From: DATAES01 sp963721305
Lineage (GTDB): Bacteria; Actinomycetota; Acidimicrobiia; Acidimicrobiales; JACDCH01
Direction: 5' to 3'
Length of the DNA: 64,000 nucleotides
Assembly: GCA_963721305.1 (NCBI GenBank)
Contig: CAVRIR010000003.1
Span: 620,001-684,000, forward strand
Position numbers and translations under genes: made by a program. The notes below the pieces were generated by a model. That model was not told the origin of the DNA and made no database searches. It was given only the letters and a program-made list of their open reading frames with translations. Positions 50,069-60,478 of the stretch are shown piece by piece. The stretch's first letter is position 1; each line of letters starts with the position of its first letter.

Positions 50069-52105
50069 TCAGTGGATGATGCCGTCCTGGCGAAGAAGGG
50101 TGTCGACCTTGTCTGCGATATCGGCCGCGTACGTGCCGGTGATGTGGTCCGAGTCGCGCTTCACGATCAGTCCGTCGACGACCGGGTCACACGTCGGCAG
50201 GCGAGGACAGACGAACCGGTCGAAGTCGAGCGACCACACCTGGTTGGGCACGACCGCTTGCCGGTAGAACTGCTCGAGAGGTGTCGGCTGCGCGTTGGCC
50301 TGGTAGATGCAGTTGTCGACTGAGCTCGCACTCGACAGGCAGTTCAACGGGTCGTCTTGCGTCGTCGCGATTGGGATGGGCTCCACGATCACGATCTTGC
50401 GACCGCCGCTCGAGAGGAGGTTGAGGCTCACTCGGGATGACGAGTCGAGCGCAGCCTCGAAGCCGGGCGCATCCGGTTGGAACGTTCCTTTTGGCGAGAT
50501 GATCGCCGCTGCATTGGCGGAATCGTCGATCGGTCGATCGACGACCACGATGACGTCAGGCTTCAGCGCATCGACGAGGCCCCCGTACCAGTCGGCTCGC
50601 ACGGGCCGGCAGGTGTCACCGCCGATCAGGTAGAAGAGGTCGCGCTGCCAAGGGCACAACTGTGTCGCAGCGACAGAGAGCGTGAGGTTTTCCTGCTGCG
50701 CGATCTTCTGGAACGTCGGGATGTACATCCGAGCGTTGCTGTCACCCATCAGCAAGATGTGCTGACCCGTGCCGTGCACGATCGTGCACGACACGATCGT
50801 TGCGAGCGAGCAGTTGGGCAGCGGAGGGACGTCCTTCTGCGCGGCCTTCCAATCGAGGGTGTGCACATCGACGCCGTTTGCTCCCGCGACGGTGAGTGAC
50901 GAGCCAGCCTTCGTGTTCAGGATGGCGGGCGCGACGATGATTCCGCCGAGCAGGCTGAGCGCGAGCCCCGCACCGATGACCTGCCGGGAGTACCCGTCGA
51001 GGAACTTCGAGAAGCGGACGCGCATCTCGAGCGCGTGGAAGCTCAGTGCGGCCAGTGCCGTCGCCAACCCGCAGGCGATCACGAAAACAGGAAGCGATCC
51101 GAGCGCAACTTCGTGGGTCAGGACGACGATCACCGGCCAGTGCCACAGGTAGGTGCCATAGGACAGCCGGCCGAGATAGGTCACCCGTGGAGCCGACAGC
51201 GCACGAGTGGCTCGTGCCTGCCCGGCGCTCTCGATCGAAACGATGAGGGCGCAGGTAGCGATGGTGGTCGCGATGCCGCGATGGATGGCGTCGAACGAGA
51301 ATGCGGATGTCGCCAACACCACGATCGCGACGATGCTGATCGCCGCGATCGGGCCGAGCACGTGTGCCACCCGCCGTCCGAACGCAAAGAGCTGCGGAGT
51401 CAACGCGAGAAACGCGCCGGCGAGGAGCTCGTAGCCCCGGGTGTCGGTGCCGTAGTACGCGCGATTGAGGTCGTAGCCCGAGACGTGAAGCGCGAGCAGC
51501 GCCGACGCCAATCCTGCGACGACCACTGTGCCCCGGACGATCGCCATTCGCCGGCGGCGGAACCAACCCGCCACCAGGAAGAGGGCGCTGAGGAGGAGCG
51601 GCCACACCAGGTAGAACTGCTCCTCGACCGCGAGCGACCAAAAGTGGATGACCGGACTGCGGTTGACGTCGGCGGCGAAGTAGTCGGCCGACTGATGAAT
51701 GAAGTACCAGTTCGCGTAGTAGAGGAACGAGGCGCGGAACGCGCCGACGGCATCTGCCACCTCGGCCGCCGAAGCCACCAGCACGTACGCCACGGCGGTG
51801 ACGGTGAGAGCAACGAAGGCGGCAGGCAGCAGCCGTCGGTATCGCTTGGCGTAGAAGCGGCTGAGGCGGATCCGGCCACCCCCCTGCAGATCCCACAGGA
51901 GCAACCGGGTGACGAGGTAGCCGGAGAGGACGAAGAAGACGTCCACGCCGATGAACCCGCCGGACAGAACGCCGATGCCCGCGTGGTACGCGACGACGAG
52001 GTAGACCGCGACGGCCCGAAGTCCATCGAGATGCGGCCGGTAGTCGGACTGGCGCGACGGCCGGCTGGTCGTTTCGGTGCTGGCCGTCGTGGCCGTCGTC
52101 ACCAC
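50069..52105 (-). CDS. OafA/YrhL-type acyltransferase with SGNH domain
   Basis: Membrane acyltransferase of 678 residues. The Acyltransf_3 domain (about residues 20-400) has RPHLDGLRAVAVYLVVAYHAG with the catalytic-type His, then GGFIGVDVFFVLSGYLVTRLL, FYAKRYRRLLPAAF and FWSLAVEEQFYLVWP, and about ten helices. The C-terminal SGNH domain has HILLMGDSNARMYIP (Ser), DVIVVVDRP and IVKRDSDHITGTYA (Asp, His). Such proteins move acetyl or other acyl groups onto envelope sugars. Convergent with the SGNH lipoprotein; the SGNH domains may act on the same polymer. Confidence 0.9.
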   Translation of the reverse strand: MVTTATTASTETTSRPSRQSDYRPHLDGLRAVAVYLVVAYHAGIGVLSGGFIGVDVFFVLSGYLVTRLLLWDLQGGGRIRLSRFYAKRYRRLLPAAFVALTVTAVAYVLVASAAEVADAVGAFRASFLYYANWYFIHQSADYFAADVNRSPVIHFWSLAVEEQFYLVWPLLLSALFLVAGWFRRRRMAIVRGTVVVAGLASALLALHVSGYDLNRAYYGTDTRGYELLAGAFLALTPQLFAFGRRVAHVLGPIAAISIVAIVVLATSAFSFDAIHRGIATTIATCALIVSIESAGQARATRALSAPRVTYLGRLSYGTYLWHWPVIVVLTHEVALGSLPVFVIACGLATALAALSFHALEMRVRFSKFLDGYSRQVIGAGLALSLLGGIIVAPAILNTKAGSSLTVAGANGVDVHTLDWKAAQKDVPPLPNCSLATIVSCTIVHGTGQHILLMGDSNARMYIPTFQKIAQQENLTLSVAATQLCPWQRDLFYLIGGDTCRPVRADWYGGLVDALKPDVIVVVDRPIDDSANAAAIISPKGTFQPDAPGFEAALDSSSRVSLNLLSSGGRKIVIVEPIPIATTQDDPLNCLSSASSVDNCIYQANAQPTPLEQFYRQAVVPNQVWSLDFDRFVCPRLPTCDPVVDGLIVKRDSDHITGTYAADIADKVDTLLRQDGIIH

Positions 52106-52391
52106 GGGATCCTCAATCCGGGTAGTGAGCTCCGTGCTCGCGTCGCGTCTCCACCGATTTCATCGATGAATGGTAAGCCGTTGTGAGGGTGCGGTGGACG
52201 CGGGACGTGGGAGGGTGCCGCCCTTCGTCCACTTCGTCCTCGGTCAACCGGCGCTGGATCGCCCGTCGGCGAGCGTTGAGCCCGGAGACAACCGGTGATG
52301 CGCGAGTGATGCGCTCCGGCTGCCATCGTCCTCCTCGGATGAGCGCATGTGCCGGCGCCGTTCACGACTGATCGGCACAAGGGGGATAGCG

Positions 52392-52652
52392 ATGATCACG
52401 GTGCTGGTGTTCCACGAGGTCGACGATGTCGATCGTTGGCTTCGCTCACCCAAGCGCGAGGAATTCTTCGGACCTCTCGGGATGACTACGCGTACCTTCG
52501 TCGATCCCGACAAGACGAATCGAGTCGGGCTGATCGTCACGGTGCCAGATCTGGACACGCTACGAAGCGCGCTGGCGACCCAAGAGGCGGCCGACGCCAT
52601 GAAGTCCGACGGTGTCCGTCCCGAGACCATCGTCATGCTCAACGAGTCGTGA
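52392..52652 (+). CDS. Small dimeric alpha-beta-barrel-like protein
   Basis: Protein of 86 residues. ATG at 52392 lies six bases after AGGGGGAT. ITVLVFHEVDDVDRWLRSPK, VGLIVTVPDLDTLRSALA and AADAMKSDGVRPETIVMLNES suggest a ferredoxin-like/dimeric barrel fold. It could bind a small ligand. It lies before a similar-sized gene at 52757, and the two may form a unit. Confidence 0.6.
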   Translation: MITVLVFHEVDDVDRWLRSPKREEFFGPLGMTTRTFVDPDKTNRVGLIVTVPDLDTLRSALATQEAADAMKSDGVRPETIVMLNES

Positions 52653-52756
52653 CGACCTCGTCGTATCGAACCCAGACAACATCCAACTCGGGTTCATGTG
52701 CATGGGCTGACCGAGGCCCGACCCGAACACCCACTACGTAAGGAATGGAGATTCCC

Positions 52757-53020
52757 ATGTTCGTGACAGTCATTCATCGAATCCATGACCCGAAAGGGTT
52801 CCAGGAAGCCGAGGCGAAGGCACTCGAGGCCGGACTCCCTTCCGGTGTCGCGCTGCCGGTGCACGCGGCGACTCGTGATCACCGACTCGGCATTTGCATC
52901 TGGGAAGGCGAATCAGTCGCGGCGGTACGCGAGGTCGTCGAGGGCGCGGTCGGACTGTACGCCGACAACGAGTACTCCGAGATGGAAGTTGACGGCCTCA
53001 CGCCGCAGCTACAGAACTGA
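52757..53020 (+). CDS. Small conserved-type protein, unknown function
   Basis: Protein of 87 residues. ATG at 52757 follows GGAATGGAG; an in-frame ATG at 52745 lacks one. MFVTVIHRIHDPKGFQEAEA, then LPVHAATRDHRLGICIWEGESVAAVREVVEGAVG again suggests a ferredoxin-like fold, with His residues that could bind metal. It precedes the MBL hydrolase by 32 bp. Family not recognised with certainty. Confidence 0.6.
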   Translation: MFVTVIHRIHDPKGFQEAEAKALEAGLPSGVALPVHAATRDHRLGICIWEGESVAAVREVVEGAVGLYADNEYSEMEVDGLTPQLQN

Positions 53021-53052
53021 CCGCGTGGTGAGCTTGGTGCACTGGAGGAAGC

Positions 53053-53891
53053 ATGACGTTCGCCCCGATTGCACCGACCACCACCGTCGCTCCGACGAAG
53101 ATCGCGCAACGACACGTACGTGATTCACCAGGTGCAGCCCGCCCTCGGTCAGCCGCTGTTCGTGTACATCAACTCGATGGTGATCCTGGGCAAGGAGCCG
53201 GTCATCGTCGACACGGGCACGCCGGCGAACCGGAAGCAATGGCTGGATGACGTCTTCTCGCTCGTGGAGCCCGAGGACGTTCGCTGGATCTTCCTTTCGC
53301 ACGACGACGTCGATCACACGGGCAACCTCGACGAGGCGTTGACCGCATGCCCCAACGCGAGGTTGGTGTGCAACTGGGCGATGGTCGAACGGCATACGAA
53401 CTGCTTCGACTTCCCGCTGGAGCGCTGCCGATGGGTCGTGCACGGCGAGACGTTCGATGTGGGCGATCGGACTCTGCACGCGTTGCGCCCACCCGTGTTC
53501 GATTCGCCGACGACCCGCGGTCTGTACGACTCGACGACCGGCGTGTACTGGGCCGTCGACACGTTCGCGACGCCACTCCCCGATCCGAGTATCGACGATT
53601 GCGGACCTCGACCAGGACTTCTGGTTCCACGGCTTGTGGCTGTTCGCACTCGGTGCCGTGAGTCCGTGGCTGACGATGCTCGACACCGACAAGTACGGCA
53701 AGTCCGTCGACCGCGTGCAGAACCTCGACATCACGACGATCGCGAGCTGTCACAGCCCGGTGATCGAGGGCCCGTTCATCGAGCAGGCGTTCGGCCGCAT
53801 CCGCGAGCTACCGACTCTCGACGCGCCGACCTTGCCGGATCAGTCCATCCTCGACCAGATCGTGTCGGCGACCTCGATACCTCAATCCTGA
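53053..53891 (+). CDS. MBL-fold metallo-hydrolase (FprA/ODP-like), two frameshifts
   Basis: About 280 residues. MTFAPIAPTTTVAPTKIAQ in frame one, then TYVIHQVQ-type strand, INSMVILGKEPVIVDTGT and SHDDVDHTGNLDEAL (the H-x-(D)-x-D-H metal motif, as HDDVDH) in frame two, then DFWFHGLWLFALGAVSPW, ASCHSPVIEGPFIEQAF in frame three. The metal site resembles the flavodiiron/ODP branch, where SH-x-DxDH begins HDD. Shifts lie near 53110 and 53605. Product probably a redox or lactonase-type hydrolase if intact. Confidence 0.7.
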
Positions 53892-53897
53892 CTCCGA

Positions 53898-56800
53898 TCA
53901 CGGACTGGCGTCGGCCAGCGCGTCGATTCGGGGGATCCAGGTCCGGAATCCCAAGGTCCGGCACAGCTCGGATGCCTCGCCGAGCCAGGCCTGTGCTTCG
54001 GCGTCGAGCCTGCCGAGCCGGCGACACCTTGCCTGCGCGAGCGCGAAGAGCGTGGTCGCCCGGTGGTACTGCCATCCGAACGCCTCGGCGATGTCGAGCG
54101 CGGCGCGCAGGTGCTCCTCCGCGTCGTCATGACGCCCGAGCGAGCGACTCGAGCTTCCCGACGTAGGCGGCGATCGGCCCCTGACTCGTCACGCCGTTGA
54201 ACGCGACATCGTTCGCGTGCGGCTCGAGAAGGGGCAGGAGCTGGGCCGCGGCGTCGGCGCGATCGAGCTCGATCGCGAGGATGGCGTAGCCGATGACGCA
54301 GGTCGTCCAGAGGTTGTCGACGGGCAGCTCCGCGAAGCCGCTCGCCATCCCGTCGTCCAGGATCTCGCGTGCAGTCTGGTCGCGCCCGACGGCGGTGCAG
54401 ATGATGCCGTACGCGAGCTTGAACGCGAGGGCCAGCGGGGTCGTCCTTCGTCGCCTGCTCCACCAGTGGGAAGAGCTCGTCGTGGCGGCCGGCGAACGTG
54501 CCGATCACGAAGAACTCGGCGGCGAAGAACGTGAAGGCGTCGGGCTCCCCGATCTGCATACCGAGCTCGAGTGTCTCGTCGCCACCGCTTCGGCTTCGAC
54601 GAGGCGGCCCGCCATCGTCGCCGTGAACGTCTCGGGAAGGCCGACCGTCCAGCGCAGTCGTGGCTCCCCGATGGTGCGCGCCGTCGCCCGGAGCTTCGCG
54701 AGGCTGCGAGCTGCCGTCACATGATCGGCTGATTCGATCGCGATGTCGAAGGCCGAGAGATGGGCACCGAAGTCGAGTCGCGGGTCGCCGGATGCTTCGG
54801 CAACCGCGACCGCTTTCGCCGCGACGCGGGACCGGACGTCGGCGCTCCCGGGCTCCCACAGTCCCCAGAGCACACCCGGCGCGATTCGGGCGAGCAACGT
54901 CGGATCATGATGCGCGTCGGCCAGCTCGAGCGCCTCGTGCGCCGACGCGACCCGGCGCTCGGCGTCCGGCGTCCAGACGAGGCTCTGTGCCAACAGCGCG
55001 AGCAGTCGGGCGTAGGTCGCGGTGTCGGCCGCGTCCGCGACCGCGACCGCCGCCTCGACGGTCGCGAGATACTCGGGTGCACGCGGATCGACGCGCATGA
55101 ATCCGGGGTTCGACGCGAGCGCAGCCCGGATGAGCGGGTCGTGCGCGCCGCTGCGGCGGGCGAGGTCGGCACCTTGCGCGAGCGTGTCTTGTGCTTGCGG
55201 GTCGCCGGCCCGGAGTTGCGCCTCGCCGAGCCGCACGAGCAGATCGGCGCGTTCGGCGTCGGGACGATGCATTGCGATCGCCATGTCGAGCGCGATGCGG
55301 TAGTGGTGCGACGCCTCGGTCGGTGCCAGCTGTTCGAGAGCCTGATCGCCGGCGAGCGTCGACCACCGCTGCGCCGCGTCGGGCCAACCGGCCCGAGCAC
55401 AATGCCGCGCGAGCTGGACCACGACATCGGGCCCGATGTCGTCGGTGCGCTGTTCGAGCGAGCGGGCAGCTTGTCCGTGCAAGCGGACGCGAAGCGATCG
55501 GCCCAGGTCGGCGTACAACGCATTGGCGACGAGCGCGTGCACGAACCGCGTCGATCGCCGCACCGACCCGGCGTCGACCAGGAGACCGGCGCGCGTCGCG
55601 GTATCGAGCGTTTCGACCACGACCGACTCCGGAAGCCCGACCATGTCGACGAGCACGTCTTCGGAGAACTCGATACCGAGCACCGACGCCGCGGTCAGGA
55701 TGCGCGACGCATCGGCACCGAGCGCGTTGACCCGGCTCCACACGACGTCACGCAGGCTCGGCGGTACATCTTCCTCACTCGCGGCCGGCAGGTCCGACGC
55801 GGTGACGCCCGCATCGTCCAAGCGGCCCGACTCGACCCAGTGCCGGATGAGCTGCGATGCGTAGAGCGGGTTCCCGGCGGTCTCCACCCGCAACGCGGCG
55901 GCAACGCGGCGCGCCTCGACATCGCCGGTCACCGGCGCGGCGACGGCGACCAGATCGGCCAGCTCGTCGTCGTCGAAACCGGCGAGCTGCAAACCACGAT
56001 GCTCGCCCCGTTCGAGATCGGCCAGCGCGGCTCGCAACTGCTCCGACGCGTGCTCACCCGATTCGCGGCTGCTGGCAACAACGAGAACCGGCGCGTCGGC
56101 CAGCGCTCGCGTGACGTGACGCAACATCAACAACGCCGTCGGCTCTGCCCACTGGAGGTCGTCGAACATCAAGCACGAGAGGCCGCGGCGTCGCGATGCG
56201 ACGTAGGAGAGTCGGTCGCAGCCTCGAACACGAGGAATCGTTCGGTGGCGTCGTCGGACACCGTCGGCTCCGGAGCGGTCTCTACTCGCGTTGCGAGCTG
56301 AGGGCAGATCCGCACGAGTTCGCCACCGCACCGCGCGACATGCTCGGCGAGGAGGTCGACCGGTGCGTGTTCGACGCAGTCGGCCAGCACGCTGCGGAAG
56401 GGTTGAAGCGGTACTCCGGTCTCGTCGCATCGCCCGTAGACGACGGTCGCGTCGGCCGATCGACACCACCGATTGCGCGAACGCCGCCAACAATGTGGTC
56501 TTGCCGATGCCCGGTTCGCCTCTGAGCACCACGCCGCGCAATCCCGAACCTCGCACCAGCGCGAGTTCCTCGGCGAGCGCGTCCAGCTCGTTCGCGCGGC
56601 CGACGAAGCGAGCGTCGTGCGCCAACGCGCTCGGGAGAGGGACCGTGACTGCGTCGATCGGCGCTGGTGCGCGTCGGCATCGGCATCGATGCCGTCCCAG
56701 CTCGTGGCGACGCGCCGCTCGATGCGGACGACATCCGGCGGAAGGCTCGGTCCCGAGCTCCTCGATGAGCAGTGACCGGTACTGCTGGAACGCGCGGAGC

Positions 56801-57411
56801 GCATCGCCCTGGCGACCCGCGCTCGCCAGGGCGCGGATCAAGAGTCCACGCGAGCTGTCGCGATACGGGTGTCGCGCAACCTGGGCTTCGAGCGCCGCGA
56901 CCGCGTCGGCCGACCGGCGCACCGAGATCAGCTCCTCGGCATAGTCATCGACCGTGCCGGCATGCAGCTCGGTCAACCGAGCGATCTCGCCGTCAGCCCA
57001 TTCCTCTCCCGAGAACTCCTCGAGCACTGGTCCGGTCCACAGCCCGAGCGCGCGCTCCAGGGCGCGCATCCGATCGTCGGCATCGGCGGCGCCGGCGACC
57101 GCCTCCGAGAACTGCAACACGTCGACGTCGGTCACCACCGAGTAGCCCGTGCTCGCCGTTTGCAGGACGGCTCCGCCGATGGCCGTTCGCAGCCGGGACA
57201 CCGACATCCGCAACCCGCCGGGCGAGATCCCCAGGACGTCGGCGAGCCACTCCGACCGCAGCCGACGCGGCGAGTGCAGCGCCAGGATCGCGAGCAACCG
57301 CCGCTGGCTCGCACTGGGCAGGTCGATCGCCGAGCCGTCGACCGCGACCGCGTGTACACCGCCGAGCAAGCGCACGCTCTTGATCGCCGGTTCCGACCCC
57401 ACTGCGAGCAC
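53898..57411 (-). CDS. BTAD/AAA ATPase/TPR regulator, multiple frameshifts
   Basis: About 1170 codons from GTG at 57411 to TGA at 53898. Winged helix VRLLGGVHAVAVDGSAIDLP and following, BTAD with ARHPYRDSSRGLLIRALASAGRQGDALRAFQQY, AAA domain with Walker A RGEPGIGKTTLL (about residue 300) and Walker B CLMFDDLQWAEPTALLML, then TPR-like helices. Frame changes occur near 56720/56650, 56470/56190, 54580, 54440 and 54140; the last segment, DDAEEHLRAALDIAEAFGW onward, ends the TPR region. If intact, a second SARP/LAL-type regulator like the 18785-22039 gene, but with a different ATPase type (DDLQWAEP rather than DNCEHL). Confidence 0.75.
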
Positions 57412-57541
57412 ATTGTCTCACGCCAAGTCCTCTCGCTCGCCGCCACAGCCCATGCTCGACCCGGTGTGCGCTACCCGCCGTACTCCGAACACCAACGCGA
57501 GCGGGGCTATCGAATCGAAGCTCTGAGCGGCAAAGGCAACG

Positions 57542-58198
57542 TCAGCTCCCGAGCAGGTTGACCGCGTTGGCAATCACGAGCGCGAGAATGACGATCGACA
57601 TCGACGCTTGCGTGACCATCATCAACTTTGCCCATCGCGCCAACGGCATGACGTCGGTGGGACTGAACGCGGTCGCGTTGGTGAATCCCAGGTAGAAATA
57701 GTCGACGAAGATTGGTCGCCATCCCGGCGGCGACACCTGTGGATTCAGGTGCTCGGGAAAGGCGAAGTCCGGGAACTCCCGAGGGTCGTGCAAGCGCTCG
57801 GCCGCCCCGCCCCCGTCGAGCTCCCAGTACAGCAGGGCAAACGTCAGGTTGACGTCGATCCACACCAACGAGCCTGTCCGCAGCAGGGTGGACGCGTTGT
57901 CGAGGTCTGGCGCCCCGTCGACGAGCTCGATGACAAGCCAGACAGTGGCGACTGCGGCAATGGCCGCGAGCAGCAGCGTGAGCACGATCGACAGCCCTCG
58001 CAGCAGCTGCGATCGGCGATCGATCCGCCCCGGGTCGACGATTGCGAGCGCGACGAGCAGCGCGAGTTCGATCGGGGCGAGCGCCCAGAACGCGCGGGGG
58101 AACACCTGCTTGGGGAGCAGGAACGGGATCGCGATCAGCACCACGATCGCAAGCGCCGCCGGCCACCGTCGTTCACCTTCGACCTGCGTCGCGTTCAC
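57542..58198 (-). CDS. Integral membrane protein, DUF1345-like
   Basis: Protein of 218 residues. GTG at 58198 with GGAGAG just upstream fixes the start (VNATQVEGERRWPAALAIVV); frames opening earlier are poor. About five helices, with the C-terminal core FVDYFYLGFTNATAFSPTDVMPLARWAKLMMVTQASMS, similar to DUF1345/ion-channel-like membrane proteins (YFSF-F--SDV). Function unknown. Between it and the frameshifted regulator, both on the minus strand, lie 130 bp. Confidence 0.65.
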   Translation of the reverse strand: MNATQVEGERRWPAALAIVVLIAIPFLLPKQVFPRAFWALAPIELALLVALAIVDPGRIDRRSQLLRGLSIVLTLLLAAIAAVATVWLVIELVDGAPDLDNASTLLRTGSLVWIDVNLTFALLYWELDGGGAAERLHDPREFPDFAFPEHLNPQVSPPGWRPIFVDYFYLGFTNATAFSPTDVMPLARWAKLMMVTQASMSIVILALVIANAVNLLGS

Positions 58199-58520
58199 GC
58201 TCTCTCCTACCGTTGCGGCCGCGAATTCAACAAGCTGACGACCCGTGCGTACCGGACTCGCGATTCTGGCGCTCACGCTGGTTGTCGCCATTTCAATGTT
58301 GCAGCATCGAGTTAGCGGATGAGACGAGCAGCGTTCAATCTGGGAGCGCGGCATAGCGCTCGCCGCGGGTCAAGTCGAACGGGGCCTGCGCTACGCGCCC
58401 ATCATCTGGCCACTTAGTCGAGGCGACCCGTGCGGGGGTTGAGCCCGCGGGCCAGCCAAGGTCGGGGCGGCGGCGACGCTCCCGTGAAGGTGGCAGGGCC
58501 GGCGCAACTCAGAGTAACCC

Positions 58521-58549
58521 TTGACCTCTCTTCCTTGAGGACATATAAC
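58521..58549 (+). promoter_or_regulatory. Sigma-70-type promoter of the hemerythrin operon
   Basis: -35 TTGACC (58521-58526), 17-bp spacer, -10 TATAAC (58544-58549). This is unusually good for GC-rich DNA and lies 72 bp before the start codon. The palindrome overlaps the -10 and start point. Confidence 0.6.
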
Positions 58550-58563
58550 TTGATATCAAGTTA
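58546..58563. promoter_or_regulatory. 18-bp perfect palindrome, probable MarR operator
   Basis: TAACTTGATATCAAGTTA, without a spacer, overlapping the -10 element of the hemerythrin operon. Its TTGATATCAA core is like known MarR-family sites, and a MarR gene is second in the operon, so negative autoregulation is likely. Confidence 0.75.
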
Positions 58564-58621
58564 CCTGAAGGCGAGCGACCTCGCTGGTCCATCGCCGGAG
58601 GTTCACACCAAGGGGGATGTC

Positions 58622-59263
58622 ATGGCCGGTCCGATTGATGCGGTGCGCGCGATTCACAACGCGTTCAGGCAAGACATCGATCTCATTGACGCGGCAGCTT
58701 TGGATGCCGCCCGCGGGAAGCCGGGTCTCGAGCAAACGGTCGAGCGCTTCCGGTTCTTCAACGAAGTGCTCGAATGGCACGCCCACGGCGAAGAGCTGGC
58801 GATGTTCCCGGCCCTGGAGGCGGTCGCACCGTCGGTCGCCGAGGCCTACGAGAAGGACCACCGGGCACTTGACGCCGCCTTCGACGCGTTGAACAACGCG
58901 GTGTCGGTGCGCGATCCGCTGGAAACGGCCCGCGCCACCAAGGCGTTCAAGTACTTCCTCGACGTCCACCTCGACAAGGAGGACGCCCACTTGTATCGCC
59001 TCATCGCCGAGCGCGTCTCGATCCCTGACCAGGGCCAGGCCGTGGGTCTGATGGCCAGCACCGTTCCGGAGGATCGGTTCCCGGAGCTGGTGGCGTGGAT
59101 GTTCCCGCTGATGGGCCACGACGACCGCGAGAACATGACACGCATCTGGCAGCACGTGATGCCGCCGGAGGCGTTCGCGGGAGCCTCGCAGCTGGTCGCC
59201 GCGTCGATCGGTGATGACTGGTCCGAGCTGACACGACGGATCCCCGAACTGGCTGCACATTGA
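58622..59263 (+). CDS. Hemerythrin-like di-iron protein
   Basis: Protein of 213 residues, with AGGGGGATGT before ATG at 58622. IDAVRAIHNAFRQDIDLID, then EVLEWHAHGEELAMFPALE, EKDHRALDAAFDAL and HLDKEDAHLYRLIAERV supply the H, H-x3-E, H and H-x4-D/E ligands in the hemerythrin order. A second helical region (MFPLMGHDDRENMTRIWQHV) follows. It probably binds O2, NO or peroxide in the cytoplasm. First gene of a four-gene run; its stop overlaps the MarR start (TTGA). Confidence 0.85.
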   Translation: MAGPIDAVRAIHNAFRQDIDLIDAAALDAARGKPGLEQTVERFRFFNEVLEWHAHGEELAMFPALEAVAPSVAEAYEKDHRALDAAFDALNNAVSVRDPLETARATKAFKYFLDVHLDKEDAHLYRLIAERVSIPDQGQAVGLMASTVPEDRFPELVAWMFPLMGHDDRENMTRIWQHVMPPEAFAGASQLVAASIGDDWSELTRRIPELAAH

Positions 59264-59862
59264 GCCCATCGACGACTCGGGTCCCAGAACCGCTCATCCG
59301 TGTGGGTGACGACTTCGAAGACGAGTACCCCGGCGCCAGCGCCCTTGCCACGGAGTGCTTCGCCAACCTTTGGCGGGCGGCGGAGCTGCTGATGGGGCTG
59401 CACAACCGGCACACATTGGACCAGTACCGGCTCTCACCCAGCGCCCGCGGTGTGCTCGCCGTCGTCGAGGGTGCCGGTCAACCACTCGAACCGAGCGTGA
59501 TCGCCGATCGCCTCGTGGTCACGACGGGCTCGATGACCTCGCTACTCGACAACCTCGAGAAGCGAGGCCTCGTCCGACGGCTGCCGCATCCAGAAGATCG
59601 CCGCAAGCTCCTCATCGACATCACGCCCAAGGCCAGAGCCATCGTCGATGAGCTGCTCCCGACACTGCACGCCCGGGAACACGACGTGATCGGCGCCGCC
59701 CTCACTGCCAGCGAGCAACGCACCCTGCTCCGGCTACTCGCGAAGCTCCAGCGGGCCGCCGCTGACCCTCAATCCACGCCAACACCACAACCGAGCGCGG
59801 TCCGGCATCGCGCAACTCGTCCGAAGCGCGATCCGCGCAACCCGAAGGGAAGCCCGTCATGA
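59260..59862 (+). CDS. MarR-family transcriptional regulator
   Basis: Protein of 200 residues from TTG at 59260. Dimer helix ASALATECFANLWRAAELLM, HTH LSPSARGVLAVVEGAGQPLEPSVIADRLVVTTGSMTSLLDNLEKRGLVRRLPHPEDRRKLLIDITP with the winged DRRK hairpin. Basic, Pro-rich C-terminal tail. It probably binds the 18-bp palindrome at 58546 to repress its own operon until a ligand or oxidant releases it. ATGA overlap with the next gene. Confidence 0.9.
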   Translation: MSPSTTRVPEPLIRVGDDFEDEYPGASALATECFANLWRAAELLMGLHNRHTLDQYRLSPSARGVLAVVEGAGQPLEPSVIADRLVVTTGSMTSLLDNLEKRGLVRRLPHPEDRRKLLIDITPKARAIVDELLPTLHAREHDVIGAALTASEQRTLLRLLAKLQRAAADPQSTPTPQPSAVRHRATRPKRDPRNPKGSPS

Positions 59863-60437
59863 CCGTCACCGATCACGAGATACCCGACGCCGCGACAACG
59901 CCCGCGTGGAGTGGGATCAACCACCTCGCGCTCATCACCGCCGACATGGACGCGACCGTTCGCTTCTACCACGGCGTACTCGGCGCCCGGCTCGCCGCCA
60001 CCGTCGGGACACCTGAGTTTCGTCACTACTTCTTCGAGTTCGGACCTCAGTGCACTGTCGCGTTCTTCGAGTACGCCGACGCGACCATCGAGCCCTTCGC
60101 GAAGGCGGCCGGCGTGCCCGACCCCCGCGCACCACACTTCGACCACCTGGCACTCAACCTTCCCGACGAGAACGCGCTCGATGCGCTGCGGCTACGGCTC
60201 ACGAACGCCGGCTGCGAGGTCACCGAAATCATCGACCACGGGAGCGTCCGATCCGTCTACTTCACGGACCCCAACGGGATCGCGCTCGAAGCGTCCTGGT
60301 GGGTTCGCGACGTGACCGGCCGTCCAGACGACTACGACGACGACCAGCGCTATGGCGATCCCAACCCCGTCCCCGCGCTCCACGAGCTACGCACCACCGG
60401 CACGCTCACCAACCTTCCGAACACCCAGCTCCTCTAG
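59859..60437 (+). CDS. VOC-family (glyoxalase/dioxygenase-like) protein
   Basis: Protein of 192 residues. INHLALITADMDATVRFYHGVLG, VAFFEYADATIEPF, HFDHLALNLPDENALDALRLRL and VRSVYFTDPNGIALEASWW form a single VOC domain with the metal His, His and Glu positions visible (NHL, DHL, LEAS). It may be a glyoxalase, dioxygenase or thiol-transferase-like enzyme. Translated with marR (4-bp overlap). An Asp-rich tail follows the domain. Confidence 0.8.
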   Translation: MTVTDHEIPDAATTPAWSGINHLALITADMDATVRFYHGVLGARLAATVGTPEFRHYFFEFGPQCTVAFFEYADATIEPFAKAAGVPDPRAPHFDHLALNLPDENALDALRLRLTNAGCEVTEIIDHGSVRSVYFTDPNGIALEASWWVRDVTGRPDDYDDDQRYGDPNPVPALHELRTTGTLTNLPNTQLL

Positions 60438-60478
60438 GCCGACAACCACTCACGACATCACGACAAGGGAGACTCGTC

